From Oscillospiraceae bacterium (GTDB lineage: Bacteria > Bacillota > Clostridia > Oscillospirales > Ruminococcaceae): a DNA stretch of 5,203 nucleotides. The notes under the pieces are model-generated. The model saw only the letters and a list, made by a program, of their open reading frames with translations, was not told the origin of the DNA and ran no database searches. A program made the position numbers and the translations under genes. The stretch is taken from the NCBI GenBank assembly GCA_900752625.1, contig CAADWC010000168.1, forward strand, positions 1 to 5,203, read 5' to 3'. Each line of letters starts with the position of its first letter. The stretch's first letter is position 1. Positions 1 through 5,203 of this stretch are shown here, piece after piece.

Positions 1-156
1 ACCTCTGCAATCGGCGGCGGTTCAAACGAGTCTTTTTACGGAAGAAATTCCGGAAGGACCCGTGATGCAAAGCTTTCAAAGTTTACCAGAGCGGCGGCAA
101 TCGTATTTTTTGTCGTAACTCTTGCAGTAAACATTATTTCTTCCATTCAGAAATAA
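1..156 (+). CDS. secG: SecG, preprotein translocase subunit (C-terminal part, start outside window)
   Basis: The first 51 codons are open and end in TAA at 154-156; the true start lies left of the window. SecG is the small two-helix membrane subunit of the SecYEG protein-export channel. What is visible is the usual SecG second half: a glycine-rich cytoplasmic loop (GGGSNESFYGRNSGRTRDAK, residues 5-24 of the fragment), then a short basic stretch and a hydrophobic helix (about residues 30-48, AAAIVFFVVTLAVNII) that would be the second transmembrane segment. The loop pattern of an aromatic/Gly/Arg cluster followed by GRTxDAxLSKxT is typical of Firmicute SecG. The neighbour rnr, one gene away, supports the call because secG-rnr is a common pairing in Gram-positive bacteria. 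Only the C-terminal part can be judged; identity is inferred from the motif, the helix and the context. Confidence 0.88.
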   Translation, partial: TSAIGGGSNESFYGRNSGRTRDAKLSKFTRAAAIVFFVVTLAVNIISSIQK

Positions 157-172
157 TCATAGCTGATATTTT

Positions 173-200
173 GCCCTGCTTACGCGGGGCTTTTATTTTT
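173..200 (+). terminator. Intrinsic terminator after secG
   Basis: A 7-bp stem (GCCCTGC at 173-179 with GCGGGGC at 184-190, one G-T wobble) closes a TTAC loop and is followed at once by TTTTATTTTT (191-200). It lies 17 bases after the secG stop. It should end the secG transcript. No clear promoter is visible between it and the next gene at 254, so that gene and rnr may depend on read-through or on a weak promoter that I cannot identify. Confidence 0.87.
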
Positions 201-253
201 AATTTGATTCAAATGAAAGGAGCCGCAGGCTTTTACGGCGGGAAAATATTATT

Positions 254-1024
254 ATGTATTCAGTTAAAGATCCCAAGGATATAATCCATATGTTTTCATG
301 GTGCAGAGATTCTATGATAATAAGCTATTCGGAGGGAATAATAGGCGATGGATACTGCGACAGTTTAAACGACCCTTCGTGGGCGGCGGTTTTTACGGGA
401 GATTTTTGTTTTCTGGCAGGACAGCCTCGGCAGAGCCGTGAGATTGCCGCACTGATAAACGGCGGCGGAGAAGATCTGGTAATAGTCCCGCAGAACGCCG
501 GATGGCTTGATCCTCTTGTACAATGCGGATGCAGTCTTAAACTTGCCGAACGTTATCATACAAAACCTCCCGAAAAGGGCTTTGACTTGAAAAAGCTTGA
601 AAAGCTTACGTCTGAAATTTGTAAAATCAAAGGAGCAAGCCTTGTAAAGGTCGGAGAAAAGGAATATAATGAGCTTAGAGAATGCCGATGGGAAAATTCA
701 TTTGTAAGCAACTTTCCGGATTACAGCGACTATAGACAACACGGCTTGGGGTATATTATTCTTATAGACGGCGAGATCGCATCGTGTGCATCGTCCTTCG
801 GCTATTACAGCAAAGGCATCGAAGTTCAGATCGCCACAAATCCGAAATACAGAAGAATGGGACTTGCCGCAATATGTGCGGCGCAGTTTATAATCGAATG
901 TGTCAAAAGAGGGATACGGCCTCACTGGGACGCAGCAAATAAAATATCAGTAAAAATTGCCGAAAAAATTGGGTTTGAATATGACGGCGAATACCAGGCT
1001 TTCCGTATTGACGGATCATCCTAA
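254..1024 (+). CDS. GNAT-family N-acetyltransferase (PF12746-like)
   Basis: A 256-residue soluble protein with no signal peptide or membrane segment. The C-terminal half (about residues 128-254) carries the GNAT fold that moves an acetyl group from acetyl-CoA to an amine: a beta strand IEVQIAT (189-195) leading into the acetyl-CoA pyrophosphate loop YRRMGLA (199-205), then a helix, then HWDAAN (224-229) and AEKIGFEYDGEY (236-247). The preceding RWENSFVSNFPDYSDY (145-160) and LIDGEIASCASSF (170-182) are, as I remember the family, characteristic of the Firmicute 'GNAT acetyltransferase' family PF12746, whose members have a variable N-terminal half like residues 1-115 here. The substrate is unknown. 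ATG 254 is the first in-frame start after the stop at 200-202. It has only a weak ribosome site (GCGGG at 238-242), while a better one, AAAGGAG (216-222), is too far away, so expression may be low. rnr starts 44 bases downstream, probably in the same transcript. Confidence 0.85.
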   Translation: MYSVKDPKDIIHMFSWCRDSMIISYSEGIIGDGYCDSLNDPSWAAVFTGDFCFLAGQPRQSREIAALINGGGEDLVIVPQNAGWLDPLVQCGCSLKLAERYHTKPPEKGFDLKKLEKLTSEICKIKGASLVKVGEKEYNELRECRWENSFVSNFPDYSDYRQHGLGYIILIDGEIASCASSFGYYSKGIEVQIATNPKYRRMGLAAICAAQFIIECVKRGIRPHWDAANKISVKIAEKIGFEYDGEYQAFRIDGSS

Positions 1025-1068
1025 CCATAAATCAACAACAGAAAATAAAATGACGAAAGGCGAAATTA

Positions 1069-3198
1069 ATGGCTAAGAAAAAAGATAAGAAAACAAAAAT
1101 CGATTATCGGAAGCTTATACTTTCAAAGCTGAAAAAATCAGGCAAAAAGCCGGTAAGTTTTAAGGCGCTTCTTAAAAGCTGCCGTATACGCGGCTTTGAT
1201 TTTGATGATTTTGTAAAAGCAGTGGACAAGCTTAAAGCCAAAGGAGAAATTGTTGAATCCCGTATGGGATTTTCTCTGGCAGACAAGAAATCCTTGGTTA
1301 AGTGCGTGGTTTCAAGACTTAATAAGACCTACGGCTTTGTAAGAAATACAGAAACCGATCAGGAGATATTTATTACCGGCAAGTTCCTTAAAGGCGCAAT
1401 GCCTGGAGATATCGTACTGGTACGTACCTTTGAGGGCAACGGCGAATCTCCCGAGGGAGAGGTTCAAAAAATACTTGAAGAAAACTTTTCTCGGTTTACG
1501 GGAGAAATAGTAACCGAATTCGGAATACTTAAAATAGTCCCTGATACGCTCTCAAAATATGCTATGGATTTTGACAATCCAAACGGTCTTGAGCTGCACG
1601 AGCACGATAAGGTCATGGCTGAAATAACCGCCAGGGGAAGCAGACATTCCGAGCATAAATGCGCTGTCGTTTCCAGCTTCGGAAGTTCTCTGAAAGCCTC
1701 AGTCTGTGCGCTTTCGGTGCTTGAGCTCAACGGTATAACTCCCGTTTTTCCTCCCGAGGTCATATACGAAGCAAAAACGGTTTCAGACTATCGCAGAATA
1801 TCAGAGGACGCGGCAAACCGTCTTGACTTAAGAGATATTCCAATCTTCACCATCGACGGCGCAGATACAAAAGATATTGATGACGCAGTTTCCGTCAGGA
1901 AGCTTTCAGATGGGAGCTACGAACTTGGAGTTCATATCGCCGATGTTTCTCATTATGTTCTTCCAAAATCAGCTCTGGATAACGAAGCGTTTAAAAGAGG
2001 CACCAGCGTTTATTATGCCAACAGAGTAATACCAATGCTTCCTAAGGAACTCTCAAACGGTATATGCTCCCTCAATCCGCAGGAGGACAGACTGGCGTTT
2101 TCCTGCATCGCACATCTTGACGATTCGGGAAATATAAAGGAATATAAATTCGCCAAAACCGTTATCCGTTCCAGAGTCAAGGGCGTATATTCGGAAATTA
2201 ACGAGCTGCTGGAGGGTTACAACTCCAGATCCCTGTGTGAAAAATACGCCGAAGTGCTTGATTCGCTGCCGGTAATGCGGGAACTTGCCGACAAGCTTAA
2301 CCGTAAAAAGCTGAACAGAGGCGCTCCGCAGCTGGAAACTCCGGAAGGAAAGCTTATAATAAACGAAAACGACGTATGCGTCGGCGTTGCGGCAAGAAAA
2401 CGGGGTATAAGCGAAGAAATGATCGAGGATTTCATGCTGACCGCCAACGAATGCGCAGCAAAATTCGGTCTTGAAAACAAGCTTCCCTTTGTATACCGTG
2501 TTCATGAGCCGCCGTCGGAAGAAAAGCTGGAGGGGCTGAAGGACGGACTTACAAAGCTTGGTATAATGTTTAACTGGGGCGGTCAGCCGACTCCCGCAGA
2601 TATGTCCTCTATTCTTGAAAAGGTAAAAGGCACCGACATTTCTATGATTATAAACAATCTTATCTTAAGATCAATGTCAAAGGCAAAGTATTCCACCGAG
2701 CCTGTAGGTCACTTTGGGCTGGTGCTTGACGACTACGCTCATTTCACCTCGCCTATACGGCGTTATCCGGACCTCGCCATTCACCGTATTATGAGCGATT
2801 TTCTCAGCGGAACCTCCGCGCAGCAGTGCGCTCAGAAATACAACAAATTTTCTTACGCCTCCGCCGATCAGTCCACTCAGACAGAGCTTACTGCAATGAA
2901 TGTTGAACGCAGTTGCGAGGACTGCTACAAAGCAGAATATATGAAAGCTCATATCGGAGAGGAATTTGACGGAATAATAGTTTCGGCAATGGATTTCGGA
3001 CTATTTGTAGCTCTGCCCGATACATGCGAGGGTCTTGTTTCGGTTCATGCTTTACCTGAGGGCGAGTATTGCTACGACGGAACGATGAGTCTTAAAAATC
3101 TCAATACCGGCGAATCGTGGAGAGTCGGAGACAAAATAAGGATCAAGGTAGAAAACGCCGACGTAAACAGCGGAAAAATCGATTTTGTCCCTGCTTAA
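1069..3198 (+). CDS. rnr: Ribonuclease R (3'-5' exoribonuclease, RNase II/RNB family)
   Basis: This 709-residue processive 3'-5' exoribonuclease degrades structured RNA. Domain order is complete: a lysine-rich start and winged-helix region (about 1-70), cold-shock domain 1 (about 77-135, with KTYGFVRN), cold-shock domain 2 (about 141-206), the RNB catalytic domain (about 253-578) and an S1 RNA-binding domain (about 629-706). The catalytic signature TIDGADTKDIDDAV (261-274) supplies four aspartates, D263, D269, D271 and D272, with the same spacing as E. coli RNase II D201/D207/D209/D210. Y315 in GTSVYY lies at the same distance from D263 as the RNA-clamping Y324 does from D272 in E. coli RNase R. 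Other family signatures are GVHIADVSHYV (287-297), RVIPMLPKELSNGICSLNP (319-337) and HFTSPIRRYPDL (558-569). The chain stops right after S1, without the basic tail of longer homologues such as E. coli RNase R (about 813 residues). The start is set by GAAAGG (1055-1060), 8 bases before ATG. No smpB follows. Confidence 0.97.
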   Translation: MAKKKDKKTKIDYRKLILSKLKKSGKKPVSFKALLKSCRIRGFDFDDFVKAVDKLKAKGEIVESRMGFSLADKKSLVKCVVSRLNKTYGFVRNTETDQEIFITGKFLKGAMPGDIVLVRTFEGNGESPEGEVQKILEENFSRFTGEIVTEFGILKIVPDTLSKYAMDFDNPNGLELHEHDKVMAEITARGSRHSEHKCAVVSSFGSSLKASVCALSVLELNGITPVFPPEVIYEAKTVSDYRRISEDAANRLDLRDIPIFTIDGADTKDIDDAVSVRKLSDGSYELGVHIADVSHYVLPKSALDNEAFKRGTSVYYANRVIPMLPKELSNGICSLNPQEDRLAFSCIAHLDDSGNIKEYKFAKTVIRSRVKGVYSEINELLEGYNSRSLCEKYAEVLDSLPVMRELADKLNRKKLNRGAPQLETPEGKLIINENDVCVGVAARKRGISEEMIEDFMLTANECAAKFGLENKLPFVYRVHEPPSEEKLEGLKDGLTKLGIMFNWGGQPTPADMSSILEKVKGTDISMIINNLILRSMSKAKYSTEPVGHFGLVLDDYAHFTSPIRRYPDLAIHRIMSDFLSGTSAQQCAQKYNKFSYASADQSTQTELTAMNVERSCEDCYKAEYMKAHIGEEFDGIIVSAMDFGLFVALPDTCEGLVSVHALPEGEYCYDGTMSLKNLNTGESWRVGDKIRIKVENADVNSGKIDFVPA

Positions 3199-3236
3199 TT
3201 TCTGTGCATACCTATAACGCCATATGGTTTAGCAGC

Positions 3237-3279
3237 TTAAGGCAATACCTCACAACTATCGTGTGCGGCATTGTCTTAA
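3237..3279. repeat. Long imperfect palindrome (TTAAG-ended), possible dispersed repeat
   Basis: Arms 3237-3254 and 3262-3279 form an 18-position stem: 15 Watson-Crick pairs, one G-T wobble and two isolated mismatches (3247/3269 A-C and 3250/3266 T-C) around a 7-base loop. The outer ends read TTAAG and CTTAA. CAG (3233-3235 region) and CTG (3280-3282) just outside could extend it past a one-base bulge. It is not followed by a T-tract on either strand, so it is not a standard intrinsic terminator, although it could protect the 3' end of rnr mRNA. Both mismatches look like decay of an originally perfect palindrome. I infer a small palindromic intergenic repeat or MITE-like remnant; a single copy in this window cannot prove it. 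Confidence 0.6.
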
Positions 3280-3335
3280 CTGTTCTGTAGATTTCTCTTT
3301 TTCGCGAACATTACTCTATTTTGTAATCCTACACC

Positions 3336-3393
3336 AAAAAAAGAAAAAATTTTTCAAAAAGCACTTGACAAACTAGAATTTATGCATTATAAT
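3336..3393 (+). promoter_or_regulatory. Consensus sigma-A promoter of glyS with upstream A/T-tracts
   Basis: The -35 TTGACA (3365-3370) and -10 TATAAT (3388-3393) are both exact consensus and are 17 bases apart, the optimal spacing. Upstream at 3336-3360 are A and T runs (A7, A6, T5, A5) at the position of an alpha-CTD-binding UP element. The expected transcription start is near 3400, giving a glyS leader of only about 27 bases. This predicts a strong, largely constitutive promoter and leaves no room for a T-box or other leader control downstream of it. Confidence 0.92.
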
Positions 3394-3412
3394 ATAAAAT
3401 AATTAGGGAATT

Positions 3413-3418
3413 AAGGAG
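3413..3418 (+). promoter_or_regulatory. Ribosome binding site fixing the glyS start
   Basis: AAGGAG is followed by 8 bases and then ATG 3427. The next in-frame ATG (3448, Met8) has no such site, so the start at 3427 is preferred. Confidence 0.85.
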
Positions 3419-3426
3419 AATTATTA

Positions 3427-4809
3427 ATGCTGAATACAGAGAAGACCATGGAAAAGATCGTTGCACTGTGCAAAAACAGAGGATTTGTTTATTCTGGCAG
3501 CGAGATTTACGGAGGTCTTGCAAATACATGGGACTATGGTCCTCTCGGCGTAGAGCTGAAAAATAACATCAAGAAGGCTTGGTGGAAAAGATTTGTTCAG
3601 GAAACGCCGTATAACGTAGGTCTTGATTCGGCTATTCTGATGAACCCCGAAACGTGGATTGCCTCCGGTCATCTAGGGGGATTTTCTGATCCGCTTATGG
3701 ATTGCAAGGCTTGTAAAACACGTCACAGAGCCGATAATCTTATAGAAAATTTTGACGGCACGAATGTTGCCGGTTGGACAAATCAACAGATGATGGATTA
3801 TATCCGTGAAAAAGCTATTGTTTGTCCCGAATGCGGAAAAAGCGATTTTACCGATATCAGACAGTTTAATCTTATGTTCAAAACGTTTCAGGGAGTTACC
3901 GAGGATTCAAAATCCGAGTTGTATCTCCGTCCCGAAACTGCTCAGGGCATATTCGTAAACTTTGCTAATATACAGAGAACTTCAAGAAAAAAGGTTCCTT
4001 TCGGCGTAGGTCAGATAGGCAAGTCTTTCAGAAATGAAATAACTCCCGGAAACTTTATTTTCCGTGTGAGAGAATTTGAACAGATGGAGCTTGAATTTTT
4101 CTGTAAACCCGGAACCGACCTTGAATGGTTTGGTTACTGGAGGAGCTATTGCAAGAACTTTTTGCTTGACCTTGGAATCAAGGAAGAAAATTTAAGGCTC
4201 AGAGATCATGATCCTGAGGAACTTAGTTTTTATTCCAAGGCAACTACTGATTTTGAATATCTCTTCCCGTTTGGCTGGGGCGAGTTGTGGGGAATTGCCG
4301 ACAGGACGGATTATGATCTTACTCAGCATCAGAATCACAGCGGAAAGAGCCTGGAGTATTTTGATCCTGAGGATAATTCAAAATATATTCCTTATGTTAT
4401 TGAACCGTCGCTGGGCGTAGAAAGGCTTTTCCTTTCGATAGTCACAGAGGCTTACGATGAAGAAGTGATCGATGCGGAAAAGAACGATACAAGAACGGTA
4501 ATGCATCTGCATCCGGTTCTTGCTCCTGTAAAGGCTTGCGTGCTTCCGCTGGTTAAAAAGCTTAAAGACCCTGCAATTGAACTTTACGGCAGACTTGCCA
4601 AGAAATTTGCAGTAGAGTACGATGAATCCGGCGCCATAGGCAAAAGATACCGCAGGCAGGACGAGATAGGTACTCCTATTTGTATAACCTATGATTTTGA
4701 TTCTCTTGAAGACGGCTGCGTAACAGTTCGTGACCGCGATACTATGGCTCAGGAGAGAATTAAGATTGACGAGCTTGAAGCATATATTGAAAAGAAGCTT
4801 GAATTTTAA
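3427..4809 (+). CDS. glyS: Glycine--tRNA ligase (class II, homodimeric type)
   Basis: This 460-residue cytoplasmic enzyme joins glycine to tRNA-Gly using ATP. It is the single-chain (alpha2) form found in many Gram-positives, eukaryotes and archaea, not the alpha/beta GlyQ-GlyS pair; about 460 residues is normal for it. Visible signatures in order: the N-terminal [20 protein letters not shown] (20-39, continuing with LGVELKNN, motif 1 region); a probable zinc site with two CxxC pairs (C93/C96 and C133/C136); the active-site strand [14 protein letters not shown] (166-179); motif 2 from [20 protein letters not shown] (201-220); and motif 3 [11 protein letters not shown] (326-336), whose arginine R333 should bind ATP. 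From about 360 to 458 is the anticodon-binding domain, with [16 protein letters not shown] (402-417). No key element is missing. It has its own strong promoter and appears to be transcribed alone, ending at the terminator at 4915-4949. The symbol follows the usual naming of the single-chain enzyme (glyS or glyQS). Confidence 0.97.
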   Translation: MLNTEKTMEKIVALCKNRGFVYSGSEIYGGLANTWDYGPLGVELKNNIKKAWWKRFVQETPYNVGLDSAILMNPETWIASGHLGGFSDPLMDCKACKTRHRADNLIENFDGTNVAGWTNQQMMDYIREKAIVCPECGKSDFTDIRQFNLMFKTFQGVTEDSKSELYLRPETAQGIFVNFANIQRTSRKKVPFGVGQIGKSFRNEITPGNFIFRVREFEQMELEFFCKPGTDLEWFGYWRSYCKNFLLDLGIKEENLRLRDHDPEELSFYSKATTDFEYLFPFGWGELWGIADRTDYDLTQHQNHSGKSLEYFDPEDNSKYIPYVIEPSLGVERLFLSIVTEAYDEEVIDAEKNDTRTVMHLHPVLAPVKACVLPLVKKLKDPAIELYGRLAKKFAVEYDESGAIGKRYRRQDEIGTPICITYDFDSLEDGCVTVRDRDTMAQERIKIDELEAYIEKKLEF

Positions 4810-4821
4810 TTTAAAACGCAG

Positions 4822-4843
4822 TTAAAAGATTTTTATCTTTTAA
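4822..4843. repeat. Perfect AT-rich inverted repeat after glyS
   Basis: TTAAAAGAT (4822-4830) and ATCTTTTAA (4835-4843) are exact reverse complements around a TTTT loop, starting 13 bases after the glyS stop. With only one G-C pair in nine and no T-tract after it, this would be a weak terminator at best. Its right arm can also pair with TTAAAAGA at 4913-4920, at the base of the downstream terminator. The hexamer TATAAT (4844-4849) follows directly, with TTAAAA (4822-4827) 16 bases upstream as a poor -35, so the segment might alternatively contain a weak promoter. Confidence 0.5.
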
Positions 4844-4852
4844 TATAATGGC

Positions 4853-4949
4853 ATATTGTTGAGGCAATATCGAGAAAGCTCAAAAAGCTTTCCAGTGGTA
4901 ATGCTCGGGGATTTAAAAGACAGTCGTTTTTACGGCTGTCTTTTGTTTT
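4853..4949 (+). ncRNA. Candidate structured RNA element (glyS 3' UTR or small RNA), unrecognised
   Basis: Three hairpins follow one another. The first is ATATTG/CAATAT (4853-4858 with 4865-4870, loop TTGAGG). The second is GAAAGCT/AGCTTTC (4874-4880 with 4886-4892, loop CAAAA), which CGA/TCG (4871-4873 with 4905-4907) may enclose. The third is the terminator at 4915-4944. TTGAG in loop 1 (4859-4863) is complementary to CTCAA at 4879-4883, so a kissing-loop contact is possible. The sequence CCAGTGGTAATG (4892-4903) is single-stranded in this model. I do not recognise a known riboswitch, T-box, SRP RNA or 6S RNA. It could simply be the glyS 3' UTR. If the TATAAT at 4844 were used, the transcript would start near 4855 and lose part of hairpin 1, so the two readings compete. 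Confidence 0.3.
4915..4949 (+). terminator. Strong intrinsic terminator downstream of glyS
   Basis: A 12-bp stem (AAAAGACAGTCG at 4915-4926 with CGGCTGTCTTTT at 4933-4944, one G-T wobble) closes a TTTTTA loop, and its 3' side runs into TTTTGTTTT (4941-4949). It is 105 bases past the glyS stop and is the best end point for that transcript. The A-run on the 5' side means it could also work, less well, for transcripts coming from the right. Confidence 0.88.
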
Positions 4950-5203
4950 GCATAAAACACCGGAAGGTAAAGTATCAGTCTTTCCGCTTTTCTATTGACG
5001 CTGTCCAAATCGCATCCGCAGCGTACCCCGTCCTGTTTAATTACAATATGTTTCAGTCAGATTCAGAGCTGCATGAAAGTAAAATTTCATATTTGTATTG
5101 ATAAGAAATATTATCAAGCATTTTACACAACTATGGTCTCAGTTTTTACATTCCTCCTGTATAATTTAAATTGTTGAGAAGGGAAATATTTGCCCAACAA
5201 ACA
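4950..5203. other. Non-coding tail with small inverted repeats and a possible promoter at the edge
   Basis: No reading frame here has a plausible start, ribosome site and protein-like composition. Visible structure: a 7-bp stem CGGAAGG/CTTTCCG (4961-4967 with 4980-4986, one G-T pair, 12-base loop) followed by CTTTTCT, perhaps a weak second terminator; ATGAAA/TTTCAT (5073-5078 with 5085-5090); and TTGATAA/TTATCAA (5098-5104 with 5111-5117, 6-base spacer), which could be an operator. TATAAT at 5160-5165 is a possible -10 with no good -35 (the hexamer 17 bases upstream is TCTCAG). After it, TTGTTG (5171-5176) can pair with CAACAA (5195-5200), perhaps the start of the leader of a gene beyond the window. 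This is most likely the upstream region of the next gene. Confidence 0.4.

Noticed and set aside
213..284. Short frame beginning ATG AAA GGA GCC and overlapping the GNAT start, as a leader peptide
   Set aside because: No ribosome site precedes it and its only notable feature, AAAGGAG, lies inside its own first codons. Twenty-three codons are too few to judge.
1050..1076. Eight-codon frame overlapping the rnr start, as a coupling peptide
   Set aside because: No ribosome site precedes it; the GAAAGG at 1055-1060 is correctly spaced for the rnr ATG itself.
2053..2505. Minus-strand open frame of 150 codons
   Set aside because: It lies entirely inside rnr, whose RNB-domain motifs are unmistakable on the + strand; the antisense translation shows no domain. 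The shorter minus-strand frames within the GNAT gene, rnr and glyS were dismissed for the same reason.
3237..3302. Palindrome after rnr read as an intrinsic terminator
   Set aside because: The T-rich stretch (about 3296-3302) begins some 17 bases after the stem, so the hairpin and T-tract are not joined as an intrinsic terminator requires.
3301..3308. TTCGCGAA palindrome as a regulator site (LexA-like or other)
   Set aside because: It is only 8 bases long, does not match the Gram-positive LexA box, and is about 60 bases upstream of the -35, so it gives no support for control of glyS.
4853..4949. Match to a known riboswitch, T-box, SRP RNA or 6S RNA
   Set aside because: I compared by eye with the conserved cores I know (T-box TGGnACCGCG, SRP GGAAGCAGCC, purine, glycine, preQ1, fluoride, ZTP) and found no convincing match.
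4856..5101. Open frame of 81 codons starting with TTG after glyS
   Set aside because: It runs straight through the strong terminator at 4915-4949, has no ribosome site, and its translation resembles no protein family I know.
4995..5177. Open frame of 60 codons starting with TTG near the right edge
   Set aside because: No ribosome site, non-ATG start, low-complexity composition, and it overlaps the putative -10 element at 5160.
1..5203. CRISPR array, tRNA or rRNA gene, insertion sequence, phage or defence module
   Set aside because: No regularly spaced repeats, no tRNA-like cloverleaf, no transposase or integrase, and no toxin or defence-type gene was seen on either strand.

Overview
The window looks like ordinary chromosomal housekeeping DNA from a low- to medium-GC Gram-positive bacterium, most likely a member of the Clostridia (possibly the Ruminococcaceae/Oscillospiraceae group). 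The signs are a secG end followed shortly by rnr (secG-rnr is a common Firmicute gene order), a short homodimeric-type glycyl-tRNA synthetase, a consensus sigma-A promoter with a strong AAGGAG ribosome site, and a PF12746-like acetyltransferase of a kind familiar from Firmicutes. The genus is inference; no rRNA or other taxonomic marker is present.

Layout, all on the + strand. Bases 1-156 are the last 51 codons of secG, followed by a good intrinsic terminator (173-200). A GNAT-family acetyltransferase (254-1024) and RNase R (rnr, 1069-3198) follow, 44 bases apart with no terminator or obvious promoter between them, so they are probably co-transcribed. The 228-base gap after rnr holds a long imperfect palindrome (3237-3279) with no T-tract, then A/T-tracts and a promoter with both hexamers perfect (3365-3393). 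That promoter drives glyS (3427-4809). From 4810 to the end (394 bases) there is no credible gene. This stretch holds an AT-rich hairpin, a short structured segment ending in a strong terminator (4915-4949), and a non-coding tail with two small inverted repeats and a possible -10 element at the right edge.

Functionally the genes belong to core gene-expression and secretion machinery: SecG is a subunit of the SecYEG translocon, RNase R degrades structured RNA (and in well-studied bacteria works in tmRNA/SmpB quality control), and GlyRS charges tRNA-Gly. They do not form a dedicated pathway. smpB, often the next gene after rnr in Firmicutes, is not downstream here.

I do not see a convincing new biological system. 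The points most worth a second look are the structured RNA region after glyS with a possible terminator/anti-terminator switch, the TTAAG-ended palindrome between rnr and glyS that looks like a dispersed repeat, the acetyltransferase sitting directly upstream of rnr, and the lack of room for a T-box leader in front of glyS.
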